DNA of 64,000 nucleotides from Thelephora terrestris (taxonomy: Eukaryota > Basidiomycota > Agaricomycetes > Thelephorales > Thelephoraceae): assembly GCA_015956445.1 (NCBI GenBank), contig WIUZ02000004.1, positions 1,736,001-1,800,000 of the forward strand. The letters are read 5' to 3'. A model generated the notes under the pieces. The model did not search any database, was not told the DNA's origin, and was given only the letters and a program-made list of their open reading frames with translations. Position numbers and translations under genes: made by a program. Positions 13,005-25,400 of the stretch are shown here, piece by piece. Position 1 is the first letter of the stretch, and each line of letters starts with the position of its first letter.

Positions 13005-13860
13005 TTACTTTATTAAATCGAGGTCTCTGGCAGAGCCAATTTCGGCGGAAGCTTCTATGGCAGGTCCGATTGCCAAACTCTGAATTTGGCCCCCGAGTCC
13101 CTTGTTGATTGATTCAATCGTTGCCCAGCGTCCGTATCCGAGCCTGTCCATCTCCCATTCACGCTTCCCTGTTGCCGATGAGCCGACCGTCCGATTCCCA
13201 CAAACCTCGAGCCGATCGGTTCCCGAGACACCCTCGAACAGTTCCACAACCTGCGCCGGTGCTCGCAGATTCGCACCCTCGAGAACCTCCTCCAATCTGT
13301 CCAACGTCCGCCTACTCGCCGTCTTTCGCACCACAGAAATCCGCCACGCCTTCTTGTACGTACGCCTGAGTTTTCGTTGCTAAAAATACCGAGTATATGA
13401 ACTGGCCAACTTGGAAGGGGCAACAAATACGCACCACCTGGATTCGCCGCCGAAGATCGTCGATCTCAGCGAGAAGCTCCTGCTCTTTGCTGGCTGGTTG
13501 GTCCAATATCAACCCCGCCTGATGGGGGACCACAACCGGCAGTTCCGCACGAATCGTGAAGATATTCCGCATGCACCAGACTTCAAAAAAGTCCACGGCG
13601 ATATCCATATGCGATTCCAGTAGCGTCTGGAACGAAACAATCCCCTGCTCGATTTCTTGCTTGCTGTCCCAGTCGCCTCCTGATCCCTTCAGTTTTTCTG
13701 CGCGTTTCTCTGCCCAGCCAGTGAGAAACCCTTCCATAGCGTCAACGCAGTGTTCCACAGAGTTGTTCGAGATGTTGACGATAGTATCTAGTACGAGGTG
13801 GGGCGAGACACCGAGCAGTTCGGGCAAAAGCACAGGAGGGGCAGCAGTAATTACGCTCAT
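13005..13860 (-). CDS. MIS12: Kinetochore protein Mis12 (Mtw1)
   Basis: Subunit of the MIND/Mis12 complex that bridges the inner kinetochore to Ndc80 and Spc105. Exons 13860-13438 and 13379-13005 are joined through a GT-AG intron of 58 nt. The N-terminus has the family signature: LPELLGVSPHLVLDTIVNIS, HCVDAMEGFLTGWAEKR, EIEQGIVSFQTLLESHMD and FFEVWCMRNIFTIRAELPVV, followed by a coiled coil (KEQELLAEIDDLRRRIQ) and a basic helix (QRKLRRTYKKAWRIS). Length is about 265 residues. The stop at 13005 leaves a short, less conserved tail. Two CACGTGA motifs lie 51 and 81 bases upstream of its ATG. Confidence 0.92.
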
Positions 13861-13910
13861 GGCGAGTTGATCGATGGGAAATGAGAAACGCGTTTGGTAA
13901 CACTACGTGA

Positions 13911-13948
13911 CACGTGACAGCCCTCAAGACACGCATATGGCACGTGAT
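13911..13948. promoter_or_regulatory. Two CACGTGA palindromic motifs upstream of Mis12
   Basis: CACGTGAC at 13911-13918 and CACGTGAT at 13941-13948, 30 bases apart, in the presumed promoter of the Mis12 gene. CACGTG is the core bound by fungal bHLH factors such as Cbf1, which in yeasts also acts at centromeres and promoters. Binding here is inference. Confidence 0.35.
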
Positions 13949-14294
13949 GACACCGATCTCATCCTTTCGCTTGTGCCTTCAATCGAGATCATAATGATTT
14001 CGTCTCCACCCGGTTGTCATCATTTCCGTTCTTGGAAAGAGTTCAACCCAGATACTGTACTCTGTGGTTCACCCTACGATTGACATGCCCCGCAACAAGA
14101 TGGTGACACGTCAAACCTTATCTCCGGCTGGGTCCGTCCCCGAGTTTCCCAGATATTCTCCCGAGCCGTCCAGTGCAGTCGAATTATAGGGATAGATAAG
14201 ATAAGAGTGGTATACTCATAGGGAATACAAGGAATGTACAGAATATCGCTACACCAAAAAATTACGGGTGTCTTCCCAGTATAAAGAGAGTCCG
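13949..14294. other. Spacer between Mis12 promoter and DUF6533 gene
   Basis: Shared upstream and 3' flank. No open frame with family resemblance, no tRNA and no repeat seen. Confidence 0.5.
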
Positions 14295-16062
14295 TCACTC
14301 ATCAGCATCGTGGCCCGAGATGGCCGTCTCTTTGCTACAATCTACGATCTGAACCATCTCGATGTCAGAACGGCCCATCTCGTCATCCTCGCAGGTGATC
14401 ATGTCACAAAACGAACCCCCTTGGTGGTTCGGAACCTCAAGTTCCCAGATCGCAGTCTCATCGACATGGTCAACGTTCGTCAATGTGTGTAGTAATGTCG
14501 TCGACATCGGGGCGGAACCGGTGGCTGCGGTGGTTGCGGCCGTCGCGGGGTGTTCTGCTTGTTCTCGAATGTTGAACATCAATCGAGAGACCAGCACCGT
14601 CGACAAGCTGGTGATCATATTAATGTCTTTCCTAGGTCCTTGACAATGTGCATACACGTTTGTAATCGTTGTTGCAACGCCACGCGTTACCTCCTTGACA
14701 ACAAGGTAAGAATCCGGAGGCTATCGCTGATGCTATGGCTCACAGTTCCGCGCTTCACAAATATCAGCCATGCATCCCGCAAATTGGCTACTAGGTGTAC
14801 GCACCACAAATGTAATAATGTTGGACAAAGTCGCAAGGCTAATGACTCTGCGCACTATTCTTGAGCCTCCTTTAATACTTGGACAAGCAAAACGAGATAT
14901 ACCCGAAGTAAACGACACCTAGATAATGAGATGAGTAACCATCCGAGACCGTTACACAAGATCATCTTACCGTCTCTCATCAGTACACGGGGGAGTGTGT
15001 GGTTTTTTCCACTCCTCCGGTTGATTTTTATCGTCCTCACGGATGTCATCACAACCACAATGAGATCGAAAATCATAACGGTGGACCAGGCCACAGCCAG
15101 ACCTTAGGCGGAAGCATCAGCTGCGATAGCTAATGTCTGGTGAAATGGCAACGCTCACGCCACGACCTGGCGACTTCAAATGAGGAACACTGGTTGTCGG
15201 AACTACTTGGATCTACTTACTCAGACCATGAGAGACCCTCCGAGCAGCCGACAATCCCCTCGGGAAGCACCGGATTCATAGCGAGTTTTTGACCTTGGGA
15301 CAACAGATACTGGGTCGGTTCGCTTTATTTAGCGAGGGGACAGGCGTGCTTTCAACGGCGTAATGACTCACACTGCCGACTGCAACCGAGGAGAGAGCCA
15401 AGGATGTTAATCCAATAACCACCGCGCGGCTCCTATTGTACAAGGCATAAGTCCTGGTGATGAAGGTCACTGTGTAATATTTGATGATCAGCTAGGTTTC
15501 TGCAGAGGCGCGATGAACTCGCAATCAGGGCGACATACACCCAACAATTGTTTGCAGTATGACCGCCAGGGTTTGATGGTAAGAGTTCAACGGCTTGCAG
15601 ATATGATACAACAGAGACCCAGGATGGGCAAATTTCAGGATGAATACCGGGACGTGACCGATAACTCCACAGTATCGGTTGAGAAAGAACAGGACCGTTC
15701 CCCACTGCTTAAAGCTGCATTGAGACCATACCAGCCGGCGCTCACGGTCGAAGGTCAACACGTAATCGTAGTAGAGCAAAGCTAGAGGGGTCGGTGCGAT
15801 CAGGGCAGTGGACGGATGGCACATACAAACTGCATACTGAGCGCGATCGAGGTGGTGTAATGGTCGATACGCCTGACCCGGTCCAGTTAGGATGCTGGTC
15901 TGCCATGCAGAATAGGGAAAGAATAATGACACGCAACTGGTCCCAACCGTTCTGAACAATGGAGCCCATCTGTGAGCCAGGAGAAGGAGAATAACGGCAA
16001 TGAAAACCTCTTCCTGCCGGATTAAATATGACTTCGGTCAGGTTTTGTGGGGTCATTGACAT
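14295..16062 (-). CDS. DUF6533 integral membrane protein
   Basis: Multi-pass membrane protein of the DUF6533 family, expanded in Agaricomycetes and of unknown function. The minus strand gives LLYYDYVLTFDRERRLVW, the hallmark of the domain, followed by GTVLFFLNRYCGVIGHVPVF, TFITRTYALYNRSRAVVI, GLAVAWSTVMIFDLIVVVMT, VLMRDGVVYFGVISLATLSN and IITFV, then MITSLSTVLVSRLMFNIRE and an acidic Thr-rich tail. About eight to ten short introns must be removed, for example one ending CTAG before LLYYDY, and two between VLMRD and VISLATL. Several apparent stops fall inside these introns. The exact start is uncertain; candidates are ATGs at 16062 and 15959. I see no break that forces a pseudogene call. Confidence 0.72.
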
Positions 16063-16651
16063 CAGATGCTGAGAATCTTGCGCGGCGCTTGTGGCTCTGA
16101 TGTTAGGGATTTAGCTTCATACTTGGCTGCTGTCGCTCGTTTGACGGTGGTTTTGAGATACCGGGTGATGATCTGGAGGGTAAGACACCCAATGCCCTTC
16201 CTCGATGAGCCACTGGGCATCATCGCAGGGGAGTGTGTTTACGCGGATCGCCGACATACTGTCAGTGTCCGGCAGATATTTGAAGTTTCAAGTAGGAGGG
16301 TCAAAAGCGCCAAATCACGGACATTGAGTACATACAATTATCACATCTCCTCCCCTGAAACGTTTTCGCGCAAGAGTACATCTGGCATCCCACGGCATTT
16401 GATCCTGGTCACCATCGGATGGGCAAGCGTAGAAGTTATATGCTGGCCATGGGAACGAAACAAGCTGAGATGTTGATCGCCCAGTGCGCAACTGTGTTTC
16501 GGTTCCACGATGCATTTTCTGGGAAACGAATTGACGACAGAGTGTACATAGTTCGAGGTGATGATGGCATGTGTACATCTGGTTAACAGCAGGTAGAAGA
16601 AAACAAGTGCCATGAAGGAAACAGAAACTTCACTCAGGCAGCGCTTTGTTC
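16063..16651. other. 589-base spacer, no gene supported
   Basis: Lies between the DUF6533 gene and the 3' end of the SmD1 gene. Short open frames on both strands show no family resemblance. It may include UTRs and the DUF6533 promoter. Confidence 0.5.
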
Positions 16652-17117
16652 CTAAATCCCTCGGCCCCTTCCTCGGCCACGCCCTCTGCCGCGACTGCGA
16701 TCTCCGCGTCCCCCCCGCCCTCTGCCCCTGGGTTCCTCTTTTTTCTTTCCCTTCGGTTTCGGTGCGTCGTCTACCAGGAGTGTATCGAGGGGCAGCGCGT
16801 CCGGGAGGACGAAATACCGAATTGTGTTTCCCCGAATCGAGAGCGAGTCCAGTTGCGTTGGCTCGCGATTACGCGTTGACATTTTGACAGTTTTCAAGTG
16901 GGTGTTCATCTGCATGTCCACCCCTGAGAAAGAGTGAACGATCTGTGGGCACAAAACCGAAGATTATTACCTGTGATCGTCCCTTGAACGATTGACCCAT
17001 TCTTTAGCTCAATCGTCACAGATTCGTTGTTTAATTTCATCAAGAATCTAGCAAAATTGTCAGTCTTGCTTTCGACCTCCGTGGACTGCCTTGGTTTACG
17101 AACCTGACGAGCTTCAT
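16652..17117 (-). CDS. SMD1: Small nuclear ribonucleoprotein SmD1
   Basis: Core spliceosomal Sm protein, part of the heptameric ring on U1, U2, U4 and U5 snRNAs. The minus strand, after two introns, reads [20 protein letters not shown], then [20 protein letters not shown] (Sm1 motif), [28 protein letters not shown] (Sm2 motif) and a C-terminal RG-rich tail ([19 protein letters not shown]) that would be a target of arginine methylation. The first exon is only 14 nt (17117-17104). The second intron has a good CTCAG acceptor. About 120 residues, the usual family length. It is divergent from the gene at 17296, with a TCACGTGA palindrome between them. Confidence 0.96.
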
Positions 17118-17146
17118 GGCGGTATATCGAGGAGGATGAAGGCTCG

Positions 17147-17154
17147 TCACGTGA
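17147..17154. promoter_or_regulatory. TCACGTGA palindrome in a divergent promoter
   Basis: Perfect 8-base palindrome in the 178-base space between the SmD1 ATG (17117, minus) and the next ATG (17296, plus). Same core as the motifs upstream of Mis12 and in two other divergent intergenic regions of this window. Confidence 0.35.
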
Positions 17155-17295
17155 GCCGTGACAAACGTGACAGATCTCGCGGTTGCAAGTTGAGTGAGGG
17201 GATGACTGCATTCCTCCAACGATTACCACGATCCAACGGACTAGTATCCATATCTATATCCACTCTCCTTCCTATCCCACGTTCATTTTCACGAC

Positions 17296-19517
17296 ATGCC
17301 AGATTATGGTGACGAGAATGTTCCGCTGGCATCCTCTAAGAAATTCAGCAGCATCAGGTTCCGTAGGCTGAGTATGTCCAGTAAACGCAGGAGCGAACTC
17401 AAAGCCGCGATCTCCGGACCTCACCCATTCGACGGAGGAGGTTTACCTACTGCTGTTCTTGACGGTGCGCCTCTGCGGACTCTCGACGGCACTCGGCTTC
17501 TGCATACGAACTCAGCTTCCACCGCACTGAATGGACGGTCTCCAACCCAACATACATTGACCAGAGGGTTGAGAAGAAACAGCGACATCCCCCTTCGACG
17601 GCACAACTCTAACTTGGCTTGGCCAACCAACCACCCAGCGATTTCTCCCGTTCGTGGATCTCCCCACCACTCACATCGCACGGCATCCAAGAAGCCTCGT
17701 AAAGCTGACATCTCCAGACCCATTGTACCTGATTCCTCTCGCTTCCTCCCTACGTCTGGGACAACTCTCAAAAGGCCTCGTAGTTCGGCTCAAATCAACC
17801 GTAAATCTCGCTCTTCTGGAATCATAGCTCCAACTGTCTTCAAGGGAAACTCTGCCGACGTCACCTCGCAGAACCTGCCGCCTTCCAGCAACAAGCTTCG
17901 AGGTTCTACTCTACTTGACAAGCTCTCTGACGAATTTGATCCTCGGACGATGACCGAGTCTCTCCCAATGCTAGGCTTGGATCTCAACGCAACCGCGGCC
18001 TCCTTTGGTAGTGTCAAAGAACGGATCGGGAAAATAGACAAGGCCTTGCGGACGTCTCGAACTATGTTGCTTCCAGCTCCTCAGGAGAAGGCAGAACCTG
18101 ACCTCGTGTTCACGGACGACAGTGACGCATTCTCTTCCCCCCCGTCGACGCCATCCACTCCCGTCTGGGGAAATATGGCCACGTCGTCAATGCCAAAGAC
18201 AAACCCCAAGCTGGCTAACAAATTGGAAATCGCAGATGTTCATGCTCAAATCCAAGCAATGATTGATTCTGCAAGTCGCCCATCCTCCACCGTCTTCGGA
18301 GAGTTTCTGGCGCAGGATCAAGAACCTTCGAATATCTATAGAAACGATATCCCACCTTCCCTGCGACCAAGCAACCCTATATATAGATCATCTCCTCGAA
18401 TCGTGACGACTCACAGACGTTCCGCGTCATCCCCACCTCTTGGAACCGGTATTCATCTTGCTTACCCACCGGACTTCAGCGACAGAATATTCTACCGCCC
18501 AATAACACCTGTCATGCAAACCAAACCCCCCACCCCTACCTCTCCACCGTCTGATATGACCCCCACGAGCCCAACTTCCTCAACCTCTCCGGATCTAATG
18601 ATTCCGGCGACGCCAACTAAGAAAACCTCTTCTGAGCAGTCTGATTCACCCTCCGTCTATTCTCAACAAAGCCCTTTCTCCCAAATCGATGAAGCCACTC
18701 CAACCTCTTCGAATGCCAGCTCACCTGATCAACCACACGCGAAGAACAAACATGAACGCCTTTTGGCCGCCATATCCGAGGGAATCTCATCTCCAACGAA
18801 ATCCGGGCCCACTGCACCATCCATTCTTGGATCAGGCCACCGCAGGACCGGAAAGACAGATTTAACTCCTTCGCCTGTTTACCTAGACGTCCCAGCAGTG
18901 CCAGTGATAGTCGTTACCGACCCCAACGATGATGACCTCGTATATAGCGAGTCAAGTTTTTCGATCGTCGACATGTACGCTGGTTCTGCGGAAAGTGTAG
19001 AAACCGGGCAGCGTAGGAGGACCCGCACGGCTAGCTCTGTGAGCCACATTAACCTCCGCCTATGGACCGTCTACTAACAATGCTACAGTACCAGTGTCGA
19101 CAAGCCATGGGGTCACCGGCTCTGAGGACCAGCGTTTCGTTCAACTCGCCTCGGCGCAGCCGATTGGTCTGGGATCACTCTTCACCTTCTAGTGAACCTC
19201 CGAAAAGGCGTGTCTCGATTTTCCGCCCTGGCCTTCCGTCTTCTTTTCTCAGCATGTCGACCCTCCACGATGTCGAAACTTCTGAAGCGGCAGGCACCCC
19301 GAGAGACAGGAAGTCGTTTTATGCTGCAGTCGGATTGAAAGGATTGTTCAGAAGAAGTAGTTCGAGAGGGTCGCTGGCTCAAGCGAACGGCACTGTTGAT
19401 GTAACTGGGGGCGAAGGTGGCGCACGGCCAGGGTCTACATCGATCGCGGAAATAAGTGCAGAGGGTGGAGACGTCATTTCGAAAGGCGGGTGGGGATTGT
19501 TCAAGTGGAAGCGTTAA
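17296..19517 (+). CDS. Ser/Pro-rich disordered protein, 723 aa, unknown
   Basis: Two exons: 17296-19038 and 19089-19517, split by a 50-nt GT-AG intron with a CTAAC branch site, both in phase 0. The product is basic in its first third (RRLSMSSKRRSELKAA, RRNSDIPLRRHNSN) and rich in Ser, Pro and Thr throughout, with many SP and TP sites (PSTPVWG, TSPTSSTSPD) that could be kinase targets. The C-terminus ends in GGWGLFKWKR. A short helical stretch (LEIADVHAQIQAMIDSASR) may be a conserved element. No catalytic domain, signal peptide or membrane segment is seen. A regulatory or cytoskeletal scaffold is possible but not shown. Confidence 0.8.
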
Positions 19518-19833
19518 ACGTCTGTACGTACCTGAAACCAGAAGATTGGGAGACCGTCCCTCGGACTAAGGATATATACACCCATTGTAGAAGGGTACCA
19601 CTAGCCGAGATTTGATGGAAAACATCTGGACGCTGGACGCTGTCTGTCGAAGTAACCCAGCCCTAAGTTTTGCCGTGTCCAAAGTTAAACGTTTTAAATA
19701 TTGTCAAGATGATGTAAAGTACAGGTGAGTTGCGTGATGCGTGGATGACCCCGTGAAAGGGTGCTGGATGATGGTATAAATACGGTCCATGTAGGGCGGA
19801 TTCGAAGACAGTATGTCGTGCAAATAGCGAGGG
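19518..19833. other. Convergent 3' flanks, no gene
   Basis: Lies between two genes that converge. An AAATA-rich stretch near 19695 may serve 3' end formation of the plus-strand gene. Nothing else seen. Confidence 0.5.
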
Positions 19834-21401
19834 TCAGTCGTCTCCCGTGTAGTCAAGTCTTGAGGTCCTTCCATCTGAAGGAATCGTAGAATGTGGCCAC
19901 CGTCCGCCCGTATCCCCTACCTCATCGGTAGACCACAGCCTCGACTCAAGCCTGAGCGGAGACCCTTCTCGAGGGACGTAATCCCTCTTAACGGGAGACT
20001 CAGGTCTCAATAGCTTAGCCGATGGAGGGAAAACCACTGGTATGGATGATTTCACCCATTGCGAGTTGGGAGTCCTCGGAGGGGTAGCGAAGTAGTTCGC
20101 CTTCTGGCGGAAGGGCGTTGAGCCGGCGCTGGGGTCTTCACTGCTCTCGGCGATGGTGGGGAGCTGTCCAACATCTCCAGCCTGGTAAGAGGCAATGGGA
20201 GGAGGCTGGAGAGGGTAATCGAGAGAGGAGACGCGCTTGTCGATCTCAATCTGGTAGGGGAGAGAGATTCCCACTTCTTGAACGGACAGCTGATAGTAGT
20301 GGATTATCCACTGATTCACAGGTTAGGCGCGCTTAATCTCCATACATAGGGCGCTACATACCCTGAGCTGATCGGCCTCTCTTTCCAACATCATGTGCGA
20401 ATGCTTCGTGGTGCGTAGATCATCCTAATTTATGGGATTTAGGGGCGGCTCATAGCCAGTGAATCCTGGAACGCACCGTCATGGATGCCATATTCTGCGC
20501 TAGCGTCCTCCGTTTCTTGTTAAACTTTAACTCCTCTTCCAGCAGGCGTTCGTAGCCGGACTCCAGCTCACGCACGGATTTCTTAAAGTCGTAACGCTCG
20601 ACTAAACCAGCGTCGAGATCTTGATACTCTCGCCTAGCTTCCTCGAGCTCTTCTCGAAGTGACGATATCTCCATGCGAAGTGACGATGTTTCCATGCGAA
20701 GCGACGAGGCTTCTCTCGTCAGAGGCTCGTTAGCCTGTGGGCTGATGTCTGATGTGAAGGTGAGGAATTGAGGTATGTCGCTGGAGTTGAACTCTAAGGA
20801 TGTGGGTGTGTGGTAGACGGATTCGCAGCAAAACTCTCGTCGAGTCTCAACGTCGGAACCTTCTGGATCCTCAGAAGTTTCGAGGATGGTTTCCATCTGA
20901 CACGGTGGGGTGGAGGGCACCTAATCCATCCAGTCAGTATCGGGCGCGTCGGAGTCTCGGTAGCTTCCAATCGAGTGGCACGTACGTCAGATAACTTCTC
21001 CATCTGTCTCCTAAAATCCCGTGCGAAAGAGTTGAGAGAGGCTTTCTCTTCTTCAGAAGGGAGCAGTGATGGAGGGTTATCAGAAGCCTTTGAGTGTCTG
21101 TTTTCTTTGTGACCACGTTCCGCTTCAGGGATATTTCTACGGGACTGTGGACCACGAGGGGGTGGCCCGTTTTCCTTATCATCGAAACGACCTCGGTTGT
21201 TTGTCTGTTCGGGTAATCAATAGAAGGGCCACCCACGGTGTGCGATTAACTCACGGCGAGCGGAGACTTTTGGGCCGAGCGTTCGCCGTTGGCTGGGTGA
21301 AATATCGGGTTTCGCCAAAAGTGAAGCAAGGATGAGAAAGCGAAGTTTGGGGAGGTGGGCATTGCAGGCTTTAGGAACGACGTAGGTGTTTCTTTGGGCA
21401 T
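19834..21401 (-). CDS. Coiled-coil protein, unknown
   Basis: At least five exons on the minus strand. The start is the ATG at 21399-21401 (MPKETPTSFLKPAMPTSPNF). The first intron has a consensus GTGAGT donor and joins KSPLA to TNNRGRFDDKENGPPP. A second joins RQMEKLSD to VPSTPPCQMETILE. The centre is a coiled coil with three tandem 21-nt repeats (SSLRME units, 20651-20713) followed by ELEEARREYQDLDAGLVERY and YERLLEEELKFNKKRRTLAQ. Later exons add TTKHSHMMLEREADQLR and a Pro/Ser-rich end. A KEN-like tripeptide (DDKENG) lies near the N-terminus. The head-coil-tail layout suggests a structural or cytoskeletal protein; this is inference. No family recognised. Confidence 0.75.
20651..20713 (-). 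repeat. Three tandem 21-nt repeats in a coiled coil
   Basis: Copies 20693-20713, 20672-20692 and 20651-20671 encode EASSLRM, ETSSLRM and EISSLRE, one heptad each. The copies differ at only a few bases, so the expansion looks recent. Confidence 0.85.
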
Positions 21402-21495
21402 GCAATCGGGGGCTTATAAGCCGGGGATGATGATGGGCGTCGCTGGTCAAGCCCAGAGATCCACGGCTACATGAGGGAACAGGCTACACAAAACC

Positions 21496-22240
21496 ATGGC
21501 CCGTGACACCCCCAGGAGACGCCAGACAATGAAAGTGGCACAAAGGAAGATACGCTCTGATCATCGTCACAAGACAAAGCTGGGCATTTGTCCGGTAGTG
21601 CCGCCTGGTGAATTGCTCGTATGGCAGTTACTGTATTTGCGTAGATTGTTAAATCAAGACGTATCCTCGTGTATACCGTGGTCGCGCGAGAGGGCGGACA
21701 GAAAGGGCGGACTGACAGAGAGTGCCATGCCTCGAGCGCCCGGTTTGCCGTGGTTGCGGATCACACGGCGCCCTGCATCGACGATTCCGCCCGTCTGGGT
21801 CGTAGGAGAACTTCAGGGCTACTGCGATAGATGTTAAGTCCCACTCGCTTCAGGGTTCATCGGTCTTGAGCTTTGACGTTGAACATGGAATCCACATTTG
21901 GCTGTATGTGATTAACGAGAGCCTGGGTCGAGGCGTCATCGGATATGTATGTACATTTTATGTAGAACAGATGCACTCAAGAGACTAACTCAATCTTGAA
22001 GGGCGCCTTTACTACTTCAAGGGGAATACAGCCGCCATCGTGCGCCCGGTCCAGGTCTCATTCAGTTCGCTTGGGTCAGAGTGGGGGCTTGGGGCGCGAT
22101 GCTCGTCGATAGACCCAACGATAGACCTCTTCCAACATCCAGTGAACCCTGCACGGGGATTACGGATGAAAACGCCGGAAGAGGTTTTACCGCGCCATTT
22201 TCTTGCTGATGACGGTTGTTTAAATTTGCTTTCTGATTAA
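21496..22240 (+). CDS. Possible hypothetical protein (weak)
   Basis: A frame from 21496 begins MARDTPRRRQTMKVAQRK. A putative intron at about 21808-21861 would join PASTIPPVW to GSSVLSFDVEHGIHIWLYVI, and another near 21950-22001 would join VIGYV to RLYYFKGNTAAIVRPVQV. The last frame ends HFLADDGCLNLLSD at TGA/TAA near 22238-22240. The second and third segments look coding; the first is doubtful, with unusual basic composition. No family is recognised. It could be a short lineage-specific gene or a decayed one. Confidence 0.35.
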
Positions 22241-22498
22241 CTCACAAGAAAGGGACAAGGGACAAGATTATCATGCTGAATCGCCCGCCCACGGTCCATG
22301 CAACAGTGTAGATTATAATAAGCCGTCCCCCGATTTCTTTTTACTATTGTCGAATTTTCCGTTTTGCGCCTGTGCTCGATAGTGCCACCGCGCAAACAAG
22401 ACCAAATCGTGGTCTGGTAAAGTAGATTCGAAAATCTCATAGTCAACTCGAACGCGTACCTCTTCTTCTCAATTCCCCTTCACTCTTTCCGTACAACC

Positions 22499-25400
22499 AT
22501 GACCTCCTGGTCCCCCACCGAAGCTGGATTGCACGAGATTCTCCAAACGCTACGTGACTCGACAGACAACAACGCTGCCGTTCAGCGGGAGATCACCGTC
22601 GTGAGTCTCCCATTCTGACCCCCTCCATTCAGGACTAACCTGATCCCCCTGAATCCGAACGATAGAAACTTAACAACTTTACGCGTGCTCCAGAGTACAT
22701 CGCTTACCTTGTCTACATCCTCGGCTCCCTCCCACAAGAGGAGGATCGTATCAGGACGATTGCTGGCTATCTGCTCAAGAACAATGCCAGACTCATCACC
22801 CGTGCTCCCCCAAATATCGCAAACTACGTCAAAGTCGCCGCTCTCCACACTTTCAGCGATAGTTCGCCCATGATCAGGAATGCTGCCAGTCAGGCAATTG
22901 TCGCCTTCCTTGGCATACTCGAACCGAAGAACTGGCCAGAGTGTTTGCAGCATCTGTTCAATATGCTAGAATCACCTAATCTAGAACAGCAAGAGGTGAG
23001 ACAGCGGATTCTCGCCCCTTCAGCTTTAGCCCTCCACCCGCTCGATAGTCTTCGCGTTCCACCCTGATGACCCAACCCTTGATCATGCTTGGGAAATTCT
23101 CTAATTTAAAACCTGTTCGTCAAGGCGATTGCGGTTGCTGACCCCTCTGCTATCTCCTCCCTTTCATAGGCTTCCTTCAACGTGTTGGATAAGGCCTGCG
23201 AAGATTACCCGCGGAAATTAGACGTTGAGATAAACGGAGCGTGGCCTCTCGAGATCCTCATCCCAAAATTCCTTACCCTCTCCGATCACTCATCCCCGAA
23301 AATGAGGGCTCACGCTATCTCATGTCTCTCTTCTTTCGTACCGATTGGTTCTCAATCCCTCCTCGCTCACATCGACACCTTCATTGCGTGCTTATTCAGG
23401 CGTGCTTCCGACGAGGACCCTTCAGTGCGGAGGCATGTCTGCCAGTCGCTCGTTTTGCTCCTAGCGTCCAGACCGGATAAACTGATGCCCGAGATGGCCA
23501 ATGTGGCAGAATATATGCTATATTCCACCAAAGATAGGAACGAGAATGTTGCTTTGGAAGCGTGCGAGTTTTGGTTAACCTTTGCTGAGGACCCCGACCT
23601 GGCCCCTCAGTTACATCCTCTCCTGCCCAAGGTAGCACCTGTTCTCCTAGACTGCATGGTCTATAGCGAGGACGACCTGCTCTGGTTGGACGGTGAGGCC
23701 GAAGATGCGACTGTTCCTGACAAGGAAACCGACATCAAACCTCGTCACTACGGTGGGAAATCCCACGGGTTGGACCACGAAGGAGATACTCAGCAGGAGA
23801 AACGCGTTGGTGCGTACGGCGAGGAGTTGGGCGAGGAGGACGACGAAGACTATGATGATGATGACGACTTCGCCGATGAGATGTCAACAGAGTGGAACTT
23901 AAGGAAGTGTGCTGCAGCCGCTCTGGACGTTTTGGCTGTCAGGTTTGGACAAGACCTCTTATCCGTTATGCTGGAGCCTCTGAAAGGCAAACTTTGGAGC
24001 GAGGACTGGCTATCCAGAGAGAGCGGTATTCTGGCTTTGGGAGCCATGGCAGAAGGTATGCATCTGCACCTCATATCACCAACGAACCTCACCTATCGCG
24101 TTGCAAGGCTGTATTGATGCTGTCGAACCACATCTCCCACAACTAATTCCTTACTTGCTCAGCACTCTCAACGATCAAAAGGTATTTCTGTCACCCATTC
24201 TGTCGGGCTGTGGATTTCTCAGGGCCAATCGTTCCCTTTCCAGCCTCTTGTTCGTTCGATCGCTTGCTGGACTCTGGGGCGCTATGCTGGCTGGTGCACT
24301 CAGCCCATTTCAGAGGACCATAAGCAAAGTTTCTTTGTACCAACATTGGAGGGGGTGGGTTTCTTGTCCCTTTGTTTTTCTCATGCTCAATGCATCACTC
24401 GCAGTTGCTCCGGATGGTCCTTGACAACAACAAGCGTGTGCAGGAGGCTGGCTGTAGTGCCTTTGCCACTTTTGAAGAGGACGCAGGCCACGAACTCGTT
24501 CCATTCCTTGAACCAGTCCTCCGAAACTTGGTCTTTGCCTTTGAGAGGTATCAGCATAAGAACATGCTGATCCTGTATGATGCTGTTGGCACCTTAGCTG
24601 ATGCAGTGGGACCGGCCCTTCAGAACCCAGCCTACGTGGACATCCTCATGCCACCGCTGACGAAGAGGTGGAGCAAGCTGAAGGACGATGACGAAGATCT
24701 GATCCCCTTGCTCGAGGTATGTGCCGTAGCTCCTGATTCGTAGATCAACGCTCACGCCCAAGCTCAAACATAGTGCTTGGCCTCTGTCACCATTGCGATG
24801 GGACCTTCATTCCTTTCACACGTTGGCCCAGTCTTCGACCGTTGTCACGCCATAATCCACAAATCCTTGATGCAATATCAAGCGTTCGTGCAAAACCAGG
24901 ATCTTGAGGAGCCCGACAAGGCATTTCTCGTTGTAGCTCTTGATCTTCTCTCCGGTTTAACTCAAGGCTTGGGAATGAACTTGGAGCCCTACATCGCTCG
25001 TACCCAGCCGAACGTTCTCGAATGTTTAACTTGGTGCCTGAGGTATCCCCACGCTCCAGTCAGGCAGTCCGCGTATGCCTTGGTTGGAGATCTCGCGATG
25101 AACTGCTTCCCGCTGTTACGCCCGCATATGACCGCGGTGATGCAAGAACTCATCCTGCAACTTGACCCGGAGCCTAAGGTTGAGTTCATTAGCGCGTGCA
25201 ACAACGCCGCGTGGTCTGTTGGTGAAGTCGCGTTACGATACGGTCGTGGTATGTTCTCAACCCTCTTCGCTCGGCCTCGTATTCAACCACCACGTGTTGC
25301 ACAGATGACCCAGAGTTCCGGCAATGGGTAAACCCATTGGTTTCACGCCTGATTCCTATTTTGCTGCATCCGAAGGCTCCTAGGTCTTTGCACGAGAACG

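Noticed and set aside
14295-16062. DUF6533 gene as a pseudogene because of in-frame stops
   Set aside because: All stops seen lie inside intervals with plausible GT-AG borders; spliced motifs are intact.
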